The position numbers were made by a program, and so were the translations under genes. Of a stretch of DNA of 64,000 bases, positions 1-8,721 are shown in pieces. Location: the NCBI RefSeq assembly GCF_014204525.1, contig NZ_JACHLP010000006.1:414360-478359 (forward strand), written 5' to 3'. The first letter of the stretch is position 1; every line of letters begins with the position of its first letter. Below the pieces are notes generated by a model. It was not told the DNA's origin and did no database searches. It was given only the letters and a program-made list of their open reading frames with translations. Source of the DNA: Roseateles oligotrophus (GTDB taxonomy: Bacteria > Pseudomonadota > Gammaproteobacteria > Burkholderiales > Burkholderiaceae_C).

Positions 1-113
1 CCCGCCTGTGCGCCCGGGAGGGCGTGCAGCTGCAGCTGCACGAGGTGCCGGCCAAGCTGCAGGAGCTGGCCCGGGTTTACGGCGTGGCCGAGCTGCTGCC
101 CTCGGGTGGGTAG
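1..113 (+). CDS. STAS-domain protein, C-terminal fragment (MlaB-like)
   Basis: The frame is open from the window edge and stops with TAG at 111-113, giving the last 36 residues of a protein. The end pattern (hydrophobic, then VPAKLQELARVYGV, then ELL) resembles the last helix of small STAS proteins such as MlaB, the cytoplasmic partner of the Mla phospholipid-transport ATPase. The rest of the gene lies outside the window, so the family is an inference from a short tail. It converges on hexR with 14 bp between the stops. Confidence 0.5.
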   Translation, partial: RLCAREGVQLQLHEVPAKLQELARVYGVAELLPSGG

Positions 114-127
114 CGCCCCGTCCGTGC

Positions 128-994
128 TCAACTCGCGTAACGCTTGCTGCGCAGATTGCGCTTGATCTCCTGCAGCATGGGCCTCAGGGTCTGGCCCAGG
201 CGCAGGGCCACGCCGGTGGTCAGGATGTCCACTGCCGTCAAGTGCAAAAGCCTTGAGACCATGGGGCTGTAGCGGTCATAGTCTTCCGGGTGGTCCACCG
301 CCAGCAGGATCTGACCCTGGCTCTGGCCCAGGGCCGCCAGCGGCGAGCCGCTGGCCGTGATGATGATGGTGGTGGCGCCTTTTTTACGTGCTATTTCAGC
401 GGCATCCAGCAGGTCGCGGCTGCGGCCGGAATTGCTGATGACGACGGCGCAATCCCCGCTTTGCAACATGGTGGCGCTCATCAGCTGCACATGGCCGTCG
501 CTGCAGGCTGCGGTGTTGATGCCCAAGCGGAAGAATTTGTGCTGCGCGTCCTGCGCCACGATGCCTGAGTTGCCGACGCCAAAAAACTCGATGCGCCGGT
601 TGTTGCGCGCGCTCTCGGCCAGGGCGTTGATGGCGCGCTCAAAAGCATGGCTGGCGGCGTCGTTGCGGTAGTGCAGCAGGGCGGCCACGGCGTTGTCCAC
701 CACCTTGACGATCAGGTCGCCGGGCTTGTCGTCCTCGTCCACCGCGCGGTGCACAAAGGGCACACCCTCGTTGACGCTGCCGGCCAGCTTGCGTTTGAAA
801 TCGGCCAGGCCGTCATAACCCACGCTGCGGCAAAAGCGCACCACCGTGGGTTTGGAGACATGGGCGCGGTCGGCCAGCTCGCTGACCGGCAGATTGGCGA
901 AGGCGCGGGCGTCGTTCAGCAAGAGTTTGGCGACGCGCTGCTCGGCCGGCGGCAGGGCCGGCATGGCGGCTTTCACGCGCTCGAGAATGCTCAC
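128..994 (-). CDS. hexR: HexR-like RpiR-family transcriptional regulator
   Basis: The protein has 288 residues. An N-terminal RpiR-type helix-turn-helix lies at about residues 1-75 (VSELADRAHVSKPTVVRF is the recognition region). A SIS sugar-phosphate domain follows at about 120-255 and contains the ISNSGRSRD phosphosugar loop. In proteobacteria HexR senses KDPG, the Entner-Doudoroff intermediate, and represses zwf and other sugar genes. Here its start overlaps the zwf stop by 4 bp (ATGA), so the two are co-transcribed and probably translationally coupled. tal-pgi lies divergently upstream, a common HexR-regulon arrangement. The assignment to HexR rather than another RpiR member rests mainly on this context. 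Confidence 0.9.
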   Translation of the reverse strand: MSILERVKAAMPALPPAEQRVAKLLLNDARAFANLPVSELADRAHVSKPTVVRFCRSVGYDGLADFKRKLAGSVNEGVPFVHRAVDEDDKPGDLIVKVVDNAVAALLHYRNDAASHAFERAINALAESARNNRRIEFFGVGNSGIVAQDAQHKFFRLGINTAACSDGHVQLMSATMLQSGDCAVVISNSGRSRDLLDAAEIARKKGATTIIITASGSPLAALGQSQGQILLAVDHPEDYDRYSPMVSRLLHLTAVDILTTGVALRLGQTLRPMLQEIKRNLRSKRYAS

Positions 995-2436
995 TCTTCT
1001 TCCCCCCAGGCAAAGCCATCGCGTGCCACCAGGGCGCTGGCCGCGGCCGGTCCCCAGGAGCCGGCGGTATAGGGGCGCGGGCCGGCATCGTCCTGGGCCC
1101 AGGCGTCCAGCACCGGCTCCACCCAGCGCCAGGCCTGCTCTTGCTCGTCGCTGCGCACAAAGAGGTTCAGGCGGCCGGCGATGGCATCCAGCAGCAGGCG
1201 CTCGTAAGCGCCGACGCGGTTGGCCGCGAAGGCCTTGTCGAAGTCCAGGTCCAGCGAGACCGGCGTCAGCGCCTCGCCGTGGGCGCCGCCCTTGGCCGCC
1301 AGCAACTGCAGCTCCAGCCCGTCCTCGGGCTGCAGCTTGATCACCAGGCGATTGGCCTGATTGGTGCCGGGGAAGATGGGGTGGGGCACGGGGCGGAAGT
1401 TGATGACGATCTGCGCATCGCGCTCGGCCAGGCGCTTGCCGGTGCGCAGGTAAAAAGGCACGCCGGCCCAGCGCCAGTTCTGCACCTCGGTGCGCAGGGC
1501 CACAAAGGTTTCACAATGGCTGTCGGCCGGCACCTTGGCCTCGTCCAGATAGCCGGGCACGGCCTGGCCCTCGATGGCGCCGGCCCGGTATTGGCCGCGC
1601 ACCACATCGCGGGCCACGCTCTCGGCCGTGAAGGGCTTGAGCGAGCGCAGCACCTTGAGCTTTTCGTCGCGGATGGCGTCGGCATCGTTGCTGGAGGGCG
1701 GCTCCATGGCAATCATGGTCAGCAGCTGCAGGGCATGGTTCTGGATCATGTCGCGCAGCGCGCCGGTGCCGTCGTAAAAGCCGCCGCGCGTGCCCACGCC
1801 CAGGCGCTCGGCCAGCGTGATCTGGATATTGGCGATGCTCTCGCGCCGCCACAGCGGTTCGAACAAGGCATTGCCGAAGCGCAGGGCCATCAGGTTCTGC
1901 ACCGAGGGCTTGCCCAGGTAATGGTCGATGCGGAAGGCCTGCTCCTCCTTGAACACCGAGCGCACCACCTGGTTGATTTCCTGCGCGCTGGCCAGGTCAT
2001 GGCCCAGGGGTTTTTCCAGCACCACGCGGACGCGCTCGTGGTTCAGGCCGGCGCTGCCCAGCTGCTGGCAGATCTGGGTGAACAGATGCGGGCTGGTGGC
2101 CAGATAGAGCACGACGGTGTCAGCGGCGCGCTCGGCCAGCCAGTCCTTCAGGCGCTGGTAATGCTCGGGCTGGGACAGGTCCATGCGGCGGTAGTGCAGC
2201 AGGGCGGCGAAGCTCTCGAACTCCTCATCGCTGGGGCGCTTGGAGCCGTCCACCTCCCGGAAGCGGGCCTTCAGCCATTCGCGATAGGCCTCGTCCGTCA
2301 TCTCGTCGCGGGCCACCGCCAGGATGCGGCCGTTGGCGGGCAGCTTACCGTGGCGGAAGGCCTGGAACAGCGCGGGCATCAGCTTTCTCCAGGTGAGATC
2401 ACCGGTGCCGCCGAAGAAAACGAGATCAAAAGACAT
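991..2436 (-). CDS. zwf: Glucose-6-phosphate 1-dehydrogenase
   Basis: This is the NADP-dependent oxidation of glucose 6-phosphate to 6-phosphogluconolactone, entry to the oxidative pentose phosphate and Entner-Doudoroff routes. The 481-residue length is normal. The N-terminal nucleotide-binding motif is FGGTGDLTWRKL, and the substrate and catalytic signature RIDHYLGK is present. It is followed by PSVQN, where most family members have ETVQN, a small local variation. The C-terminal domain is complete. It is the first gene of a zwf-hexR operon and is transcribed away from tal-pgi out of the 2437-2723 control region. Confidence 0.97.
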   Translation of the reverse strand: MSFDLVFFGGTGDLTWRKLMPALFQAFRHGKLPANGRILAVARDEMTDEAYREWLKARFREVDGSKRPSDEEFESFAALLHYRRMDLSQPEHYQRLKDWLAERAADTVVLYLATSPHLFTQICQQLGSAGLNHERVRVVLEKPLGHDLASAQEINQVVRSVFKEEQAFRIDHYLGKPSVQNLMALRFGNALFEPLWRRESIANIQITLAERLGVGTRGGFYDGTGALRDMIQNHALQLLTMIAMEPPSSNDADAIRDEKLKVLRSLKPFTAESVARDVVRGQYRAGAIEGQAVPGYLDEAKVPADSHCETFVALRTEVQNWRWAGVPFYLRTGKRLAERDAQIVINFRPVPHPIFPGTNQANRLVIKLQPEDGLELQLLAAKGGAHGEALTPVSLDLDFDKAFAANRVGAYERLLLDAIAGRLNLFVRSDEQEQAWRWVEPVLDAWAQDDAGPRPYTAGSWGPAAASALVARDGFAWGEEE

Positions 2437-2723
2437 GGAGCTGGGCCTTGATGGAAATGTTCGGGTGTCTGCCGCGGCAGACGGGGATGAGCAAAATGAG
2501 TTTGCGATGTAACAAAGTTTCTGGAATCATGATGCCGGAGTTTCTTGATTCGGTCAATCCGAGGCCTCATCCACCACAGATTCATGGGAGATTTTTGACA
2601 AGCAGAGCTGTAACCCACCTCCTCTCGACAGCCCATGGCCGGCCCTGCCGCCGCCAGGCCGCTGCAGGGAAACGGTTCTAATACGGGTTTGCCTTTTTCT
2701 CTTTCTTTGTCATCGCGCCTGCC
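2437..2723. promoter_or_regulatory. Divergent zwf/tal control region
   Basis: This 287-bp spacer must hold the promoters of zwf-hexR (leftward) and tal-pgi (rightward). A consensus -35 hexamer TTGACA is at 2595-2600 on the plus strand, but I see no convincing -10 at the right distance. TGTAAC half-sites occur at 2508-2513 and 2609-2614. The first begins the imperfect palindrome TGTAACAAAGTTTC, which partly resembles the HexR operator pattern (TGTAAY-N3-RTTACA). Assigning these to HexR is inference from the neighbouring regulator gene. Confidence 0.45.
2467..2482. repeat. Perfect 16-bp palindrome upstream of zwf
   Basis: GTCTGCCGCGGCAGAC is a perfect inverted repeat without spacer, starting 30 bp upstream of the zwf start codon. 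It could be an operator, a small hairpin in the zwf leader, or chance in GC-rich DNA. It does not resemble the TGTAA-type HexR pattern. Confidence 0.5.
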
Positions 2724-3668
2724 ATGAACCAACTCGAGCAACTCAAATCCCTCACCACCGTGGTCGCCGACACCGGCAACTTCCTGCAACTGGCCCAGTT
2801 CGCGCCGCGCGATGCCACCACCAACCCCTCGTTGATCCTGAAGGCCGTGCAGTCGCCCGACTACGCGCCCTTGCTGAAGGACACGGTGGCCGCCCACAGC
2901 GCCAAGCCTTTGGACGAGATCGTCGACCAGGTGCTGGTGCGCTTCGGTCTGGAGATCCTCAAGGTCGTGCCCGGCCGCGTCTCCACCGAGGTCGATGCGC
3001 GCCTGAGCTTTGACAAGGCCGGCACCGTCGCCCGCGCCCGCCGCATCATGGCCTTGTACGAGGCTGCCGGCGTGGGCCGTGAGCGCGTGCTGATCAAGAT
3101 CGCCTCCACCTGGGAAGGCATCCAGGCCGCCGCCGAGCTGGAGCGCGAGGGCATCCACTGCAATCTGACCCTGCTGTTCTCCTTCTGCCAGGCCGTGGCC
3201 TGCGGCGAGGCCGGCATCCAGCTGATCTCGCCCTTTGTCGGCCGCATCTACGACTGGTACAAAAAGAGCGCCGGCGCGGCCTGGGACGAGGCGGCCCAGT
3301 CGGGCGCCAATGATCCGGGCGTCAAGTCGGTCACGCAGATCTACAACTACTACAAGAAGCATGGCATCAAGACCGAGGTCATGGGTGCGAGCTTCCGCAA
3401 TGTGGGCCAGATCCAGGCCCTGGCCGGCTGCGATCTGCTGACCATCAGCCCCGATCTGCTCAGCCAGCTGCAGGCCCTGGACGCCGCCCTGCCGCGCGCC
3501 CTGGACGCTGCGGCCGCGGCCCAGGCCGATATCGCCCACGTTTCTTTCGACGAAGCGGGCTTCCGCTTCGCCCTCAACCAGGATGCCATGGCCACCGAGA
3601 AGCTGGCCGAAGGCATCCGCCTGTTTGCCATCGACTCGGCCAAACTGGATCAGATGATTGCGAGTTAA
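2724..3668 (+). CDS. tal: Transaldolase
   Basis: The protein has 314 residues, the usual length of the E. coli TalB type. It transfers a dihydroxyacetone unit between sedoheptulose 7-phosphate and glyceraldehyde 3-phosphate in the non-oxidative pentose phosphate pathway. The Schiff-base lysine lies in the signature [11 protein letters not shown], and the N-terminal class signature ([12 protein letters not shown]) is clear. The stop is 5 bp before the pgi start, so tal-pgi form one transcript, divergent from zwf-hexR. Confidence 0.97.
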   Translation: MNQLEQLKSLTTVVADTGNFLQLAQFAPRDATTNPSLILKAVQSPDYAPLLKDTVAAHSAKPLDEIVDQVLVRFGLEILKVVPGRVSTEVDARLSFDKAGTVARARRIMALYEAAGVGRERVLIKIASTWEGIQAAAELEREGIHCNLTLLFSFCQAVACGEAGIQLISPFVGRIYDWYKKSAGAAWDEAAQSGANDPGVKSVTQIYNYYKKHGIKTEVMGASFRNVGQIQALAGCDLLTISPDLLSQLQALDAALPRALDAAAAAQADIAHVSFDEAGFRFALNQDAMATEKLAEGIRLFAIDSAKLDQMIAS

Positions 3669-3673
3669 GCACC

Positions 3674-5302
3674 ATGGGAGTTTCGCGTTGTGATCAAAGC
3701 CCGCACTGGGCACTGTTGCAAGCGCATTTCAATGCCAGCGGCCGCGACTTTGATGTGCGGCAGGCCTTCGCGACCGAGGCCGATCGCTTCGCGCAATGGA
3801 GCGTGGCGGCGCCCGAGCTGTTTCTGGACCTGTCCAAGAACCGCATCGACGCGCCGACGCTGGACCTGCTCTTGCAACTGGCCCGCGACTGCGGGCTGGA
3901 ATCACAACGCGATGCCTTGCTGGCCGGCGCCCCCGTCAATCTGACCGAGGGTCGCGCCGTCCTGCACACGGCTCTGCGCGCGCCGGCGGGCGCCGGCTTG
4001 CACAGCGAGGCCGTGCAAGCCTCTCTGAGCGCCATGCTGGCCTATGCCGAGAGCGTGCGCGACACGGCCCGCAGCGGCATCACCGATGTGGTCCATATCG
4101 GCATCGGCGGCAGCGATCTGGGCCCGGCCATGGTGGTGGGGGCTTTGCAGGCCTATACCCAGCCGGGGCTCAGGCTGCACTTTGTCTCCAATGTGGACGG
4201 CCATGATCTGGCCGGCGTGCTGCGTGATCTGCAAGCGCCGACGACGCTGTTCGTGGTCGCCTCCAAGACCTTCACGACGCAGGAAACCCTGGCCAATGCC
4301 CTGTCGGCCAAGGCCTGGTTCCTGGCCGCCGGCATGAGGCAAGCCGATGTGGCCCGCCACTTCGTCGCCACCAGCAGCAATACCGCGGCGGCGGCGGCCT
4401 TCGGCATCGAAACCACCTTCGGCTTCTGGGACTGGGTGGGGGGCCGTTACTCGCTGTGGTCGGTCATCGGCCTGCCCATCGCCATCGCCATCGGGGCGGA
4501 GAACTTCCGCAGCCTGCTGGCCGGCGCCCATGCCATGGACGAGCATTTCGCCCACACGCCGTTGGCGCGCAATGCGCCGGTGCTGCTGGGCCTGCTGGAC
4601 GTCTGGTACCGCAATTTCCACGGCTTCACGAGCCGCAGCGTGGCGCCCTATCACCAAGGGCTGAAGCGCCTGCCGGCCTATCTGCAGCAGCTGGAGATGG
4701 AGAGCAATGGCAAGCGCGTGGACTTGCAGGGTCAGGTCTTGCCCTATGCCACCAGCCCGGTGGTCTGGGGCGAGGCGGGCAGCAATGGCCAGCATGCCTA
4801 TTTCCAGATGCTGCATCAGGGCACGGATGTGATCCCGGTGGAATTCATCGCCGTCAAAAAACCTAACTTCGGCCCCCATGTACAGGGCGAGCTGGCCCGC
4901 GGCCTGGCGGACCAGCATCAAAAGCTCTTGGCCAACTGCCTAGCGCAGTCGCAGGCCCTGATGCAGGGCAAGAGCTATGAAGAAGCCTTGACGGAGCAGG
5001 CGCCCACGGCCTCCAAGACCTTGGCGCCCGAGGTGTTGGCCCGCCATCGCAGTTTTCCGGGCAATCGCCCCAGCACGACGATGCTGCTGGACGCGCTGAG
5101 CCCGCGTTCCCTGGGCGCCCTGATCGCGCTTTACGAGCATCGGGTGTTTGTCTGCGGCGCGCTCTGGGGCATCAACAGCTTTGACCAATGGGGGGTGGAG
5201 CTGGGCAAGGCCTTGTGCAACAAGCTGCTGCCGCGTTTGAGCAATGGTGATGCCGGTGGCCTCGATGGTTCGACGGCCGGCTTGCTGCAAAAAATCCTAT
5301 GA
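3674..5302 (+). CDS. pgi: Glucose-6-phosphate isomerase
   Basis: The enzyme interconverts glucose 6-phosphate and fructose 6-phosphate. It has 542 residues with the family signatures intact: the SIS-type sugar-binding segments (HIGIGGSDLGP and VASKTFTTQETL), the catalytic GEAGSNGQHAYFQ block with the active Glu and His, and the C-terminal GVELGKALCNKL lysine motif. The ATG at 3674 is the only upstream start before conserved sequence and lies 5 bp after tal. Together with zwf and tal it connects glycolysis and the pentose phosphate pathway in one control unit. Confidence 0.96.
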   Translation: MGVSRCDQSPHWALLQAHFNASGRDFDVRQAFATEADRFAQWSVAAPELFLDLSKNRIDAPTLDLLLQLARDCGLESQRDALLAGAPVNLTEGRAVLHTALRAPAGAGLHSEAVQASLSAMLAYAESVRDTARSGITDVVHIGIGGSDLGPAMVVGALQAYTQPGLRLHFVSNVDGHDLAGVLRDLQAPTTLFVVASKTFTTQETLANALSAKAWFLAAGMRQADVARHFVATSSNTAAAAAFGIETTFGFWDWVGGRYSLWSVIGLPIAIAIGAENFRSLLAGAHAMDEHFAHTPLARNAPVLLGLLDVWYRNFHGFTSRSVAPYHQGLKRLPAYLQQLEMESNGKRVDLQGQVLPYATSPVVWGEAGSNGQHAYFQMLHQGTDVIPVEFIAVKKPNFGPHVQGELARGLADQHQKLLANCLAQSQALMQGKSYEEALTEQAPTASKTLAPEVLARHRSFPGNRPSTTMLLDALSPRSLGALIALYEHRVFVCGALWGINSFDQWGVELGKALCNKLLPRLSNGDAGGLDGSTAGLLQKIL

Positions 5303-5345
5303 GCATCCCAAGCCTCTGGCGGCGTCCGGCGTTCGCGGAGAAAAG

Positions 5346-5423
5346 ATGCAACCACAGAGTCACGGAGTTGAAGCTGATCTGCAAGCTGCATTCCTCAGTG
5401 TCTCTGTGCCTCTGTGGTTGCAT
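5346..5423. repeat. 78-bp imperfect hairpin element (CCACAGAG type)
   Basis: The arms at 5346-5367 and 5402-5423 are 22 bp each and match at 20 of 22 positions. The outer 14 bp (ATGCAACCACAGAG) are perfect. The loop is 34 bp. The arms are built on the CCACAGAG/CTCTGTGG pattern that recurs as a dispersed extragenic element in many bacterial genomes (remembered, not searched). It fills the space between pgi and the HAD gene and ends 18 bp before the HAD start, so a transcript from pgi would fold here. Confidence 0.75.
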
Positions 5424-5441
5424 TTCGGAGTTTTGTTTCCC

Positions 5442-6059
5442 ATGAGCTTGAATATCGTTTTTGACTTTGGTGGCGTGCTGTTCCGCTGGCACCCGCCCAG
5501 CTTCCTCGCCCGTGTCTGGCCTCATCGGGTGGCCAACGAGACCGAGGGCGCGGCCGTGGCGGCCGAGTTCTTCACCGCTTACGGCGGCGATTGGGGTGCC
5601 TTCGACCAGGGTTTGATCGACGCGCCCACGGTGACGGCTCGCATCGCCGCACGCAGCGGCTGGCCGCTGGCCGAGGTGGCCCAGGTGGTGGCGGCCGTGC
5701 CGGATGAGTTGCAGCTTCTGCCCGACACCGTGGCCCTGATCCAGCAGCTCAAGCAGGCGGGCCACCGGCTCTTCTTCCTGTCGAATATGCCCGAGCCCTA
5801 TGCCGAGCATCTGGAACAGAGTTTTCCGCTGCACGAGTGGTTCGAGGACGGCGTGTTCTCGGGCCGGGTCAAGCAGTCCAAGCCCCGTGCCGAGGTGTTC
5901 GAACTGGCTTGCCGGCAGTTTGGCGTCACGCCGCAGAGCTGCGTCTTTCTGGACGATCACCCGGCCAATATCGAAGCCGCCAAGGCCTTGGGATGGCAGG
6001 CGATTTTGTTCAGCGATGCCGCTGAGGCAAGACGGCAGCTGGCCAGCTTACTGGCGTAG
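5442..6059 (+). CDS. HAD-family hydrolase (subfamily IA, YihX-like)
   Basis: The 205-residue protein has all four HAD motifs: the nucleophile loop VFDFGGVLF near the start, motif II FFLSNM, the motif III lysine in [11 protein letters not shown], and motif [12 protein letters not shown]. The DxGGV form of motif I resembles the YihX group, whose E. coli member dephosphorylates alpha-glucose 1-phosphate. The true substrate is unknown. The ATG at 5442 begins immediately before motif I; an upstream in-frame extension would run through the hairpin repeat and looks non-coding. The 3' end overlaps yacG on the other strand by 12 bp. Confidence 0.85.
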   Translation: MSLNIVFDFGGVLFRWHPPSFLARVWPHRVANETEGAAVAAEFFTAYGGDWGAFDQGLIDAPTVTARIAARSGWPLAEVAQVVAAVPDELQLLPDTVALIQQLKQAGHRLFFLSNMPEPYAEHLEQSFPLHEWFEDGVFSGRVKQSKPRAEVFELACRQFGVTPQSCVFLDDHPANIEAAKALGWQAILFSDAAEARRQLASLLA

Positions 6060-6251
6060 TTCGGGAGGCAGGGCGTCGGGGTCCAGGTCTTCCAGCGGCG
6101 GCGTGGTCTCGACGCGGAAACTCTCGCTGGCCCAGGCGCCCAGATCGATCTGGCGGCAGCGCTCGCTGCAAAAAGGCCGCCACTGATTGCTGGGGGCAAA
6201 AACACTGTCGCCACCGCAGGTGGGGCAGCGCACGATACGGGGGCTGTTCAT
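6048..6251 (-). CDS. yacG: DNA gyrase inhibitor / zinc-binding protein YacG
   Basis: The 67-residue protein carries the Zn-finger pattern CPTCG followed by [14 protein letters not shown], the YacG hallmark. E. coli YacG binds GyrB and inhibits gyrase. The start is set at the ATG giving [10 protein letters not shown], close to the first cysteine pair; a start 21 bp upstream is also open but lacks family support. It is the last gene of the pilB-pilC-pilD-coaE-zapD-yacG group and follows zapD by 11 bp. Confidence 0.93.
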   Translation of the reverse strand: MNSPRIVRCPTCGGDSVFAPSNQWRPFCSERCRQIDLGAWASESFRVETTPPLEDLDPDALPPELRQ

Positions 6252-6262
6252 CGTTGGCTCTT

Positions 6263-7018
6263 TCAGGCGCACAGGGTCAGCTCGAAACCGGCGTCCTGCT
6301 GGGCCGGCTTGAGGCGGCCGTCTTCGTCCTGCCGCATCAAGCGGATGGACACCATCAGGCGGTGTCCGCTGATTTCGGGGATCAGCCCCAGGCTGGGGTC
6401 GATGCGCATGCGCAGCAGCTGGTAGACGCGGCCGGCGGGCAGGCTTTGCTGGAACTGGCCGTTGCTGGCCGCCACCTTGTGCGGTGCGCCGGAGTCACGC
6501 AGCAGGCCCAAGAGCACTTGCAGCGCCTCGGCCAGCGGCATCAGGCTTTCGGTCCATTGCATCAGGTCTTTGCGGCGGCGCACCGGCAGGAATTGCTGCC
6601 AGGTGTAGTAGGCCGGCAGATCGAATTCGCAAGTGCCGCCGGGGATGCTGATGCGGCTGCGTATGCTCATCAGCCACTCGTTGGCGGTGAGGGCGTGGCC
6701 CGCCTTGCCCGACAGCTTGTTGAGGCCGTCGAAAGCATGGTCGATGCGGCGGATGACCTCGTCCAGCGCCTCGTCCGAGACGCCGGGCTTGCCGCGGTAG
6801 CTGGCCAGCTGGGCCTTGTGACGCTCCAGCTCCTTGAGCAGGTCGGACTTCAGGTCGGCGCGCGAGGCCACATCCATGATCTCGAAAATCGTCACCAGGG
6901 CGAAGTGGTGGTCGAGCGGGGTTTCGCGCTCCATCAGCTGACCCAGTCGGTCGAACAGATGCTCCAGTCGCAGCATCGTGCGGATGCTTTCGTTGAAGGG
7001 GTATTCGTAGAGGACCAA
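6263..7018 (-). CDS. zapD: Cell division protein ZapD (YacF family)
   Basis: ZapD crosslinks FtsZ filaments at midcell. The 251-residue protein matches the family from [20 protein letters not shown] at the N-terminus to the C-terminal beta region. The TTG at 7018 gives [10 protein letters not shown], matching the usual family start, and has AGGA 9 bp upstream. The in-frame ATG at 7027 directly abuts that AGGA and is less likely. It sits between coaE and yacG, as in many proteobacteria. A 159-bp gap separates it from coaE, so it may have its own promoter. Confidence 0.93.
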   Translation of the reverse strand: MVLYEYPFNESIRTMLRLEHLFDRLGQLMERETPLDHHFALVTIFEIMDVASRADLKSDLLKELERHKAQLASYRGKPGVSDEALDEVIRRIDHAFDGLNKLSGKAGHALTANEWLMSIRSRISIPGGTCEFDLPAYYTWQQFLPVRRRKDLMQWTESLMPLAEALQVLLGLLRDSGAPHKVAASNGQFQQSLPAGRVYQLLRMRIDPSLGLIPEISGHRLMVSIRLMRQDEDGRLKPAQQDAGFELTLCA

Positions 7019-7177
7019 GGCGGTCATTCCTGTCGGTCAGCATTGATGGGGCCAAGTGCTGCGTCCCTGGCCGGTTGTCAGCCGGGGTGCTGCGCGATGT
7101 GGTCCGATTGTTTCACAGCCAGAGCCTGTGCTTGCCGCAGCGGGAGCGAGATTTGCAGCGACGGGCCCTGAAATCGA

Positions 7178-7774
7178 TCAAGTCCAATGCCGTGCGAGGG
7201 TCAGGACTTGCTGTTTCAGCTCGTCCGGCGTGACGGCCTCGTTGTAAAGCACGGCGTCGGCACAGGCGCGGCGCTGGCTGCGCGAGGCTTGCTGCTGCAA
7301 CACGGCCAAGGTGGCCTCACGGGTCCAGGCATTGCGTGCGATGACCCGGGCGATCTGGGTCTCGGGCTCGCAGTCCACCACCAGCACCTTGTCCACCCGC
7401 TGGCGCCAGCGGCCGGACTCCACCAGCAGGGGCACGTCGAAGACGATGACGGCGGCCGTGGAGGCCATGGCCTGTTCCTGCGTCAGCGCGCCGATCAGGG
7501 GGTGGAGTATGGCCTCCAGCCTGCGCTTTACATCGGAGTTGGCACCGGGGGCGGCAAAGGCCTGCTGACGCATCCAGGCGCGGTCGAGGGCGCCGTTTTC
7601 ATCCAGGGCCTGCGGGCCGAATTCCTTGGCGATGGCCGGCATGGCCGCCCCCTGTGCCAGGGTCAGGCTGCGGGCGATCGCATCGGTGTCGATCAGGCAG
7701 GCGCCCAGCTCGGCCCAGCAGCGGGCCACCGTGCTCTTGCCGCTGCCGATGCCGCCGGTCAGGCCAATCTTCAT
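7178..7774 (-). CDS. coaE: Dephospho-CoA kinase
   Basis: This is the last step of coenzyme A synthesis, phosphorylating the ribose 3'-hydroxyl of dephospho-CoA. The 198-residue protein begins with the P-loop GLTGGIGSGKSTV and has the DTDAIAR and VFDVPLLVES segments typical of CoaE. Its start overlaps the stop of pilD by 4 bp, so it is probably translated from the pil transcript, the usual arrangement in gamma- and betaproteobacteria. Confidence 0.96.
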   Translation of the reverse strand: MKIGLTGGIGSGKSTVARCWAELGACLIDTDAIARSLTLAQGAAMPAIAKEFGPQALDENGALDRAWMRQQAFAAPGANSDVKRRLEAILHPLIGALTQEQAMASTAAVIVFDVPLLVESGRWRQRVDKVLVVDCEPETQIARVIARNAWTREATLAVLQQQASRSQRRACADAVLYNEAVTPDELKQQVLTLARHWT

Positions 7775-8703
7775 GCCCAGCCCAGCCAGCCCAGCACTCG
7801 CTCCGGCCCGGCGAACAGCACGACAAAGCCGCCGCCGGCCAGAAAGGGGCCGAAGGGCACGTAGCGGCCTTCACGCAGCTGGGCGTTCATCTTCATGGCG
7901 ATGCCGACGATGGCGCCGATCAGCGAAGCACCCAGTACGATGGGCAGAATCATCTGCCAGCCCAGCCAGGCACCTAGCGCGGCCAGCAGCTTGAAGTCGC
8001 CATAGCCCATGCCCTCCTTGCCGGTCAGCAGCTTGAACAGCCAGTAGATGGACCAGAGGGATAGATAGCCGACCAGGGCGCCGGTGAGCGAAGCAGTTAG
8101 CGGGATCGTCAGGCCCAGCAGGGCGGCGGCCAGGCCGGCCCAGAGCAGGGGCTGGTTGATGGCGTCGGGCAGCAGGGTGGTGTCCCAATCGATGGCGGCC
8201 AGGGCCAGCAGGGCGGCGGCAAAACCGCACCAGAGCAGGGTCGTGGGCTGGGGGCCGAAATGCCAGGACAGGGCCGCAAACATTAGGCCGGTGGCCAGCT
8301 CGATCAGCGGGTAGCGTTTGGCGATGGGGGCCTTGCAGGCCGAGCATTTGCCACCCAGGCGCAGCCAGCCCAGCAGGGGCAGATTCTCATGCCAGGCCAG
8401 CGCATGGGCGCAGTGCGGGCAGCGCGAGCGCGGCATGGCGATGCCCAGCGCGGGGAGTTTCTCCAACTGCTCGCCCAGCTTGCTGGCGGACTGGGCCAGC
8501 TTGTCGGCCTCGGTCATGGGCAGCTGGGCCACGCGGCCCAGGGCCTCGGCATCGCCCAGGGTCTGGGCCGCGTCCTGCAGCCACTGGCGCTCCATCATCA
8601 GGGGCAGGCGGTGTACCACCACATTGAGAAAGCTGCCCACGCACAGGCCCAGCAGGCCCAGCACATAGGGCGAGAGAAGAAATTCGAATTCCGCAGACGA
8701 CAT
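7771..8703 (-). CDS. pilD: Type IV prepilin peptidase / N-methyltransferase
   Basis: This inner-membrane enzyme cleaves the leader of type IV prepilins and N-methylates the new N-terminus. The 310-residue protein has an N-terminal membrane segment with GSFLNVVVHRLP, the cytoplasmic four-cysteine zinc motif (CPHC and CSAC), and several membrane helices carrying the aspartate-protease residues in AIDWDTTLLPD and GMGYGDFKLL. An insertion of about 40 residues lies between the first helix and the zinc domain. It follows pilC by 18 bp and overlaps coaE. Confidence 0.95.
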   Translation of the reverse strand: MSSAEFEFLLSPYVLGLLGLCVGSFLNVVVHRLPLMMERQWLQDAAQTLGDAEALGRVAQLPMTEADKLAQSASKLGEQLEKLPALGIAMPRSRCPHCAHALAWHENLPLLGWLRLGGKCSACKAPIAKRYPLIELATGLMFAALSWHFGPQPTTLLWCGFAAALLALAAIDWDTTLLPDAINQPLLWAGLAAALLGLTIPLTASLTGALVGYLSLWSIYWLFKLLTGKEGMGYGDFKLLAALGAWLGWQMILPIVLGASLIGAIVGIAMKMNAQLREGRYVPFGPFLAGGGFVVLFAGPERVLGWLGWA

Positions 8704-8721
8704 AGATTTTCTTGTGCAGGC

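Noticed and set aside
1141-2451. Long open frame (436 codons) on the plus strand opposite zwf
   Set aside because: It is an antisense shadow of the zwf codons in GC-rich DNA; the composition is Gly/Ala/His/Gln-rich and no family is recognised.
2595-2600. TTGACA as the -35 of the tal promoter
   Set aside because: The hexamer is perfect, but no acceptable -10 lies 16-18 bp downstream, so I do not call a promoter.
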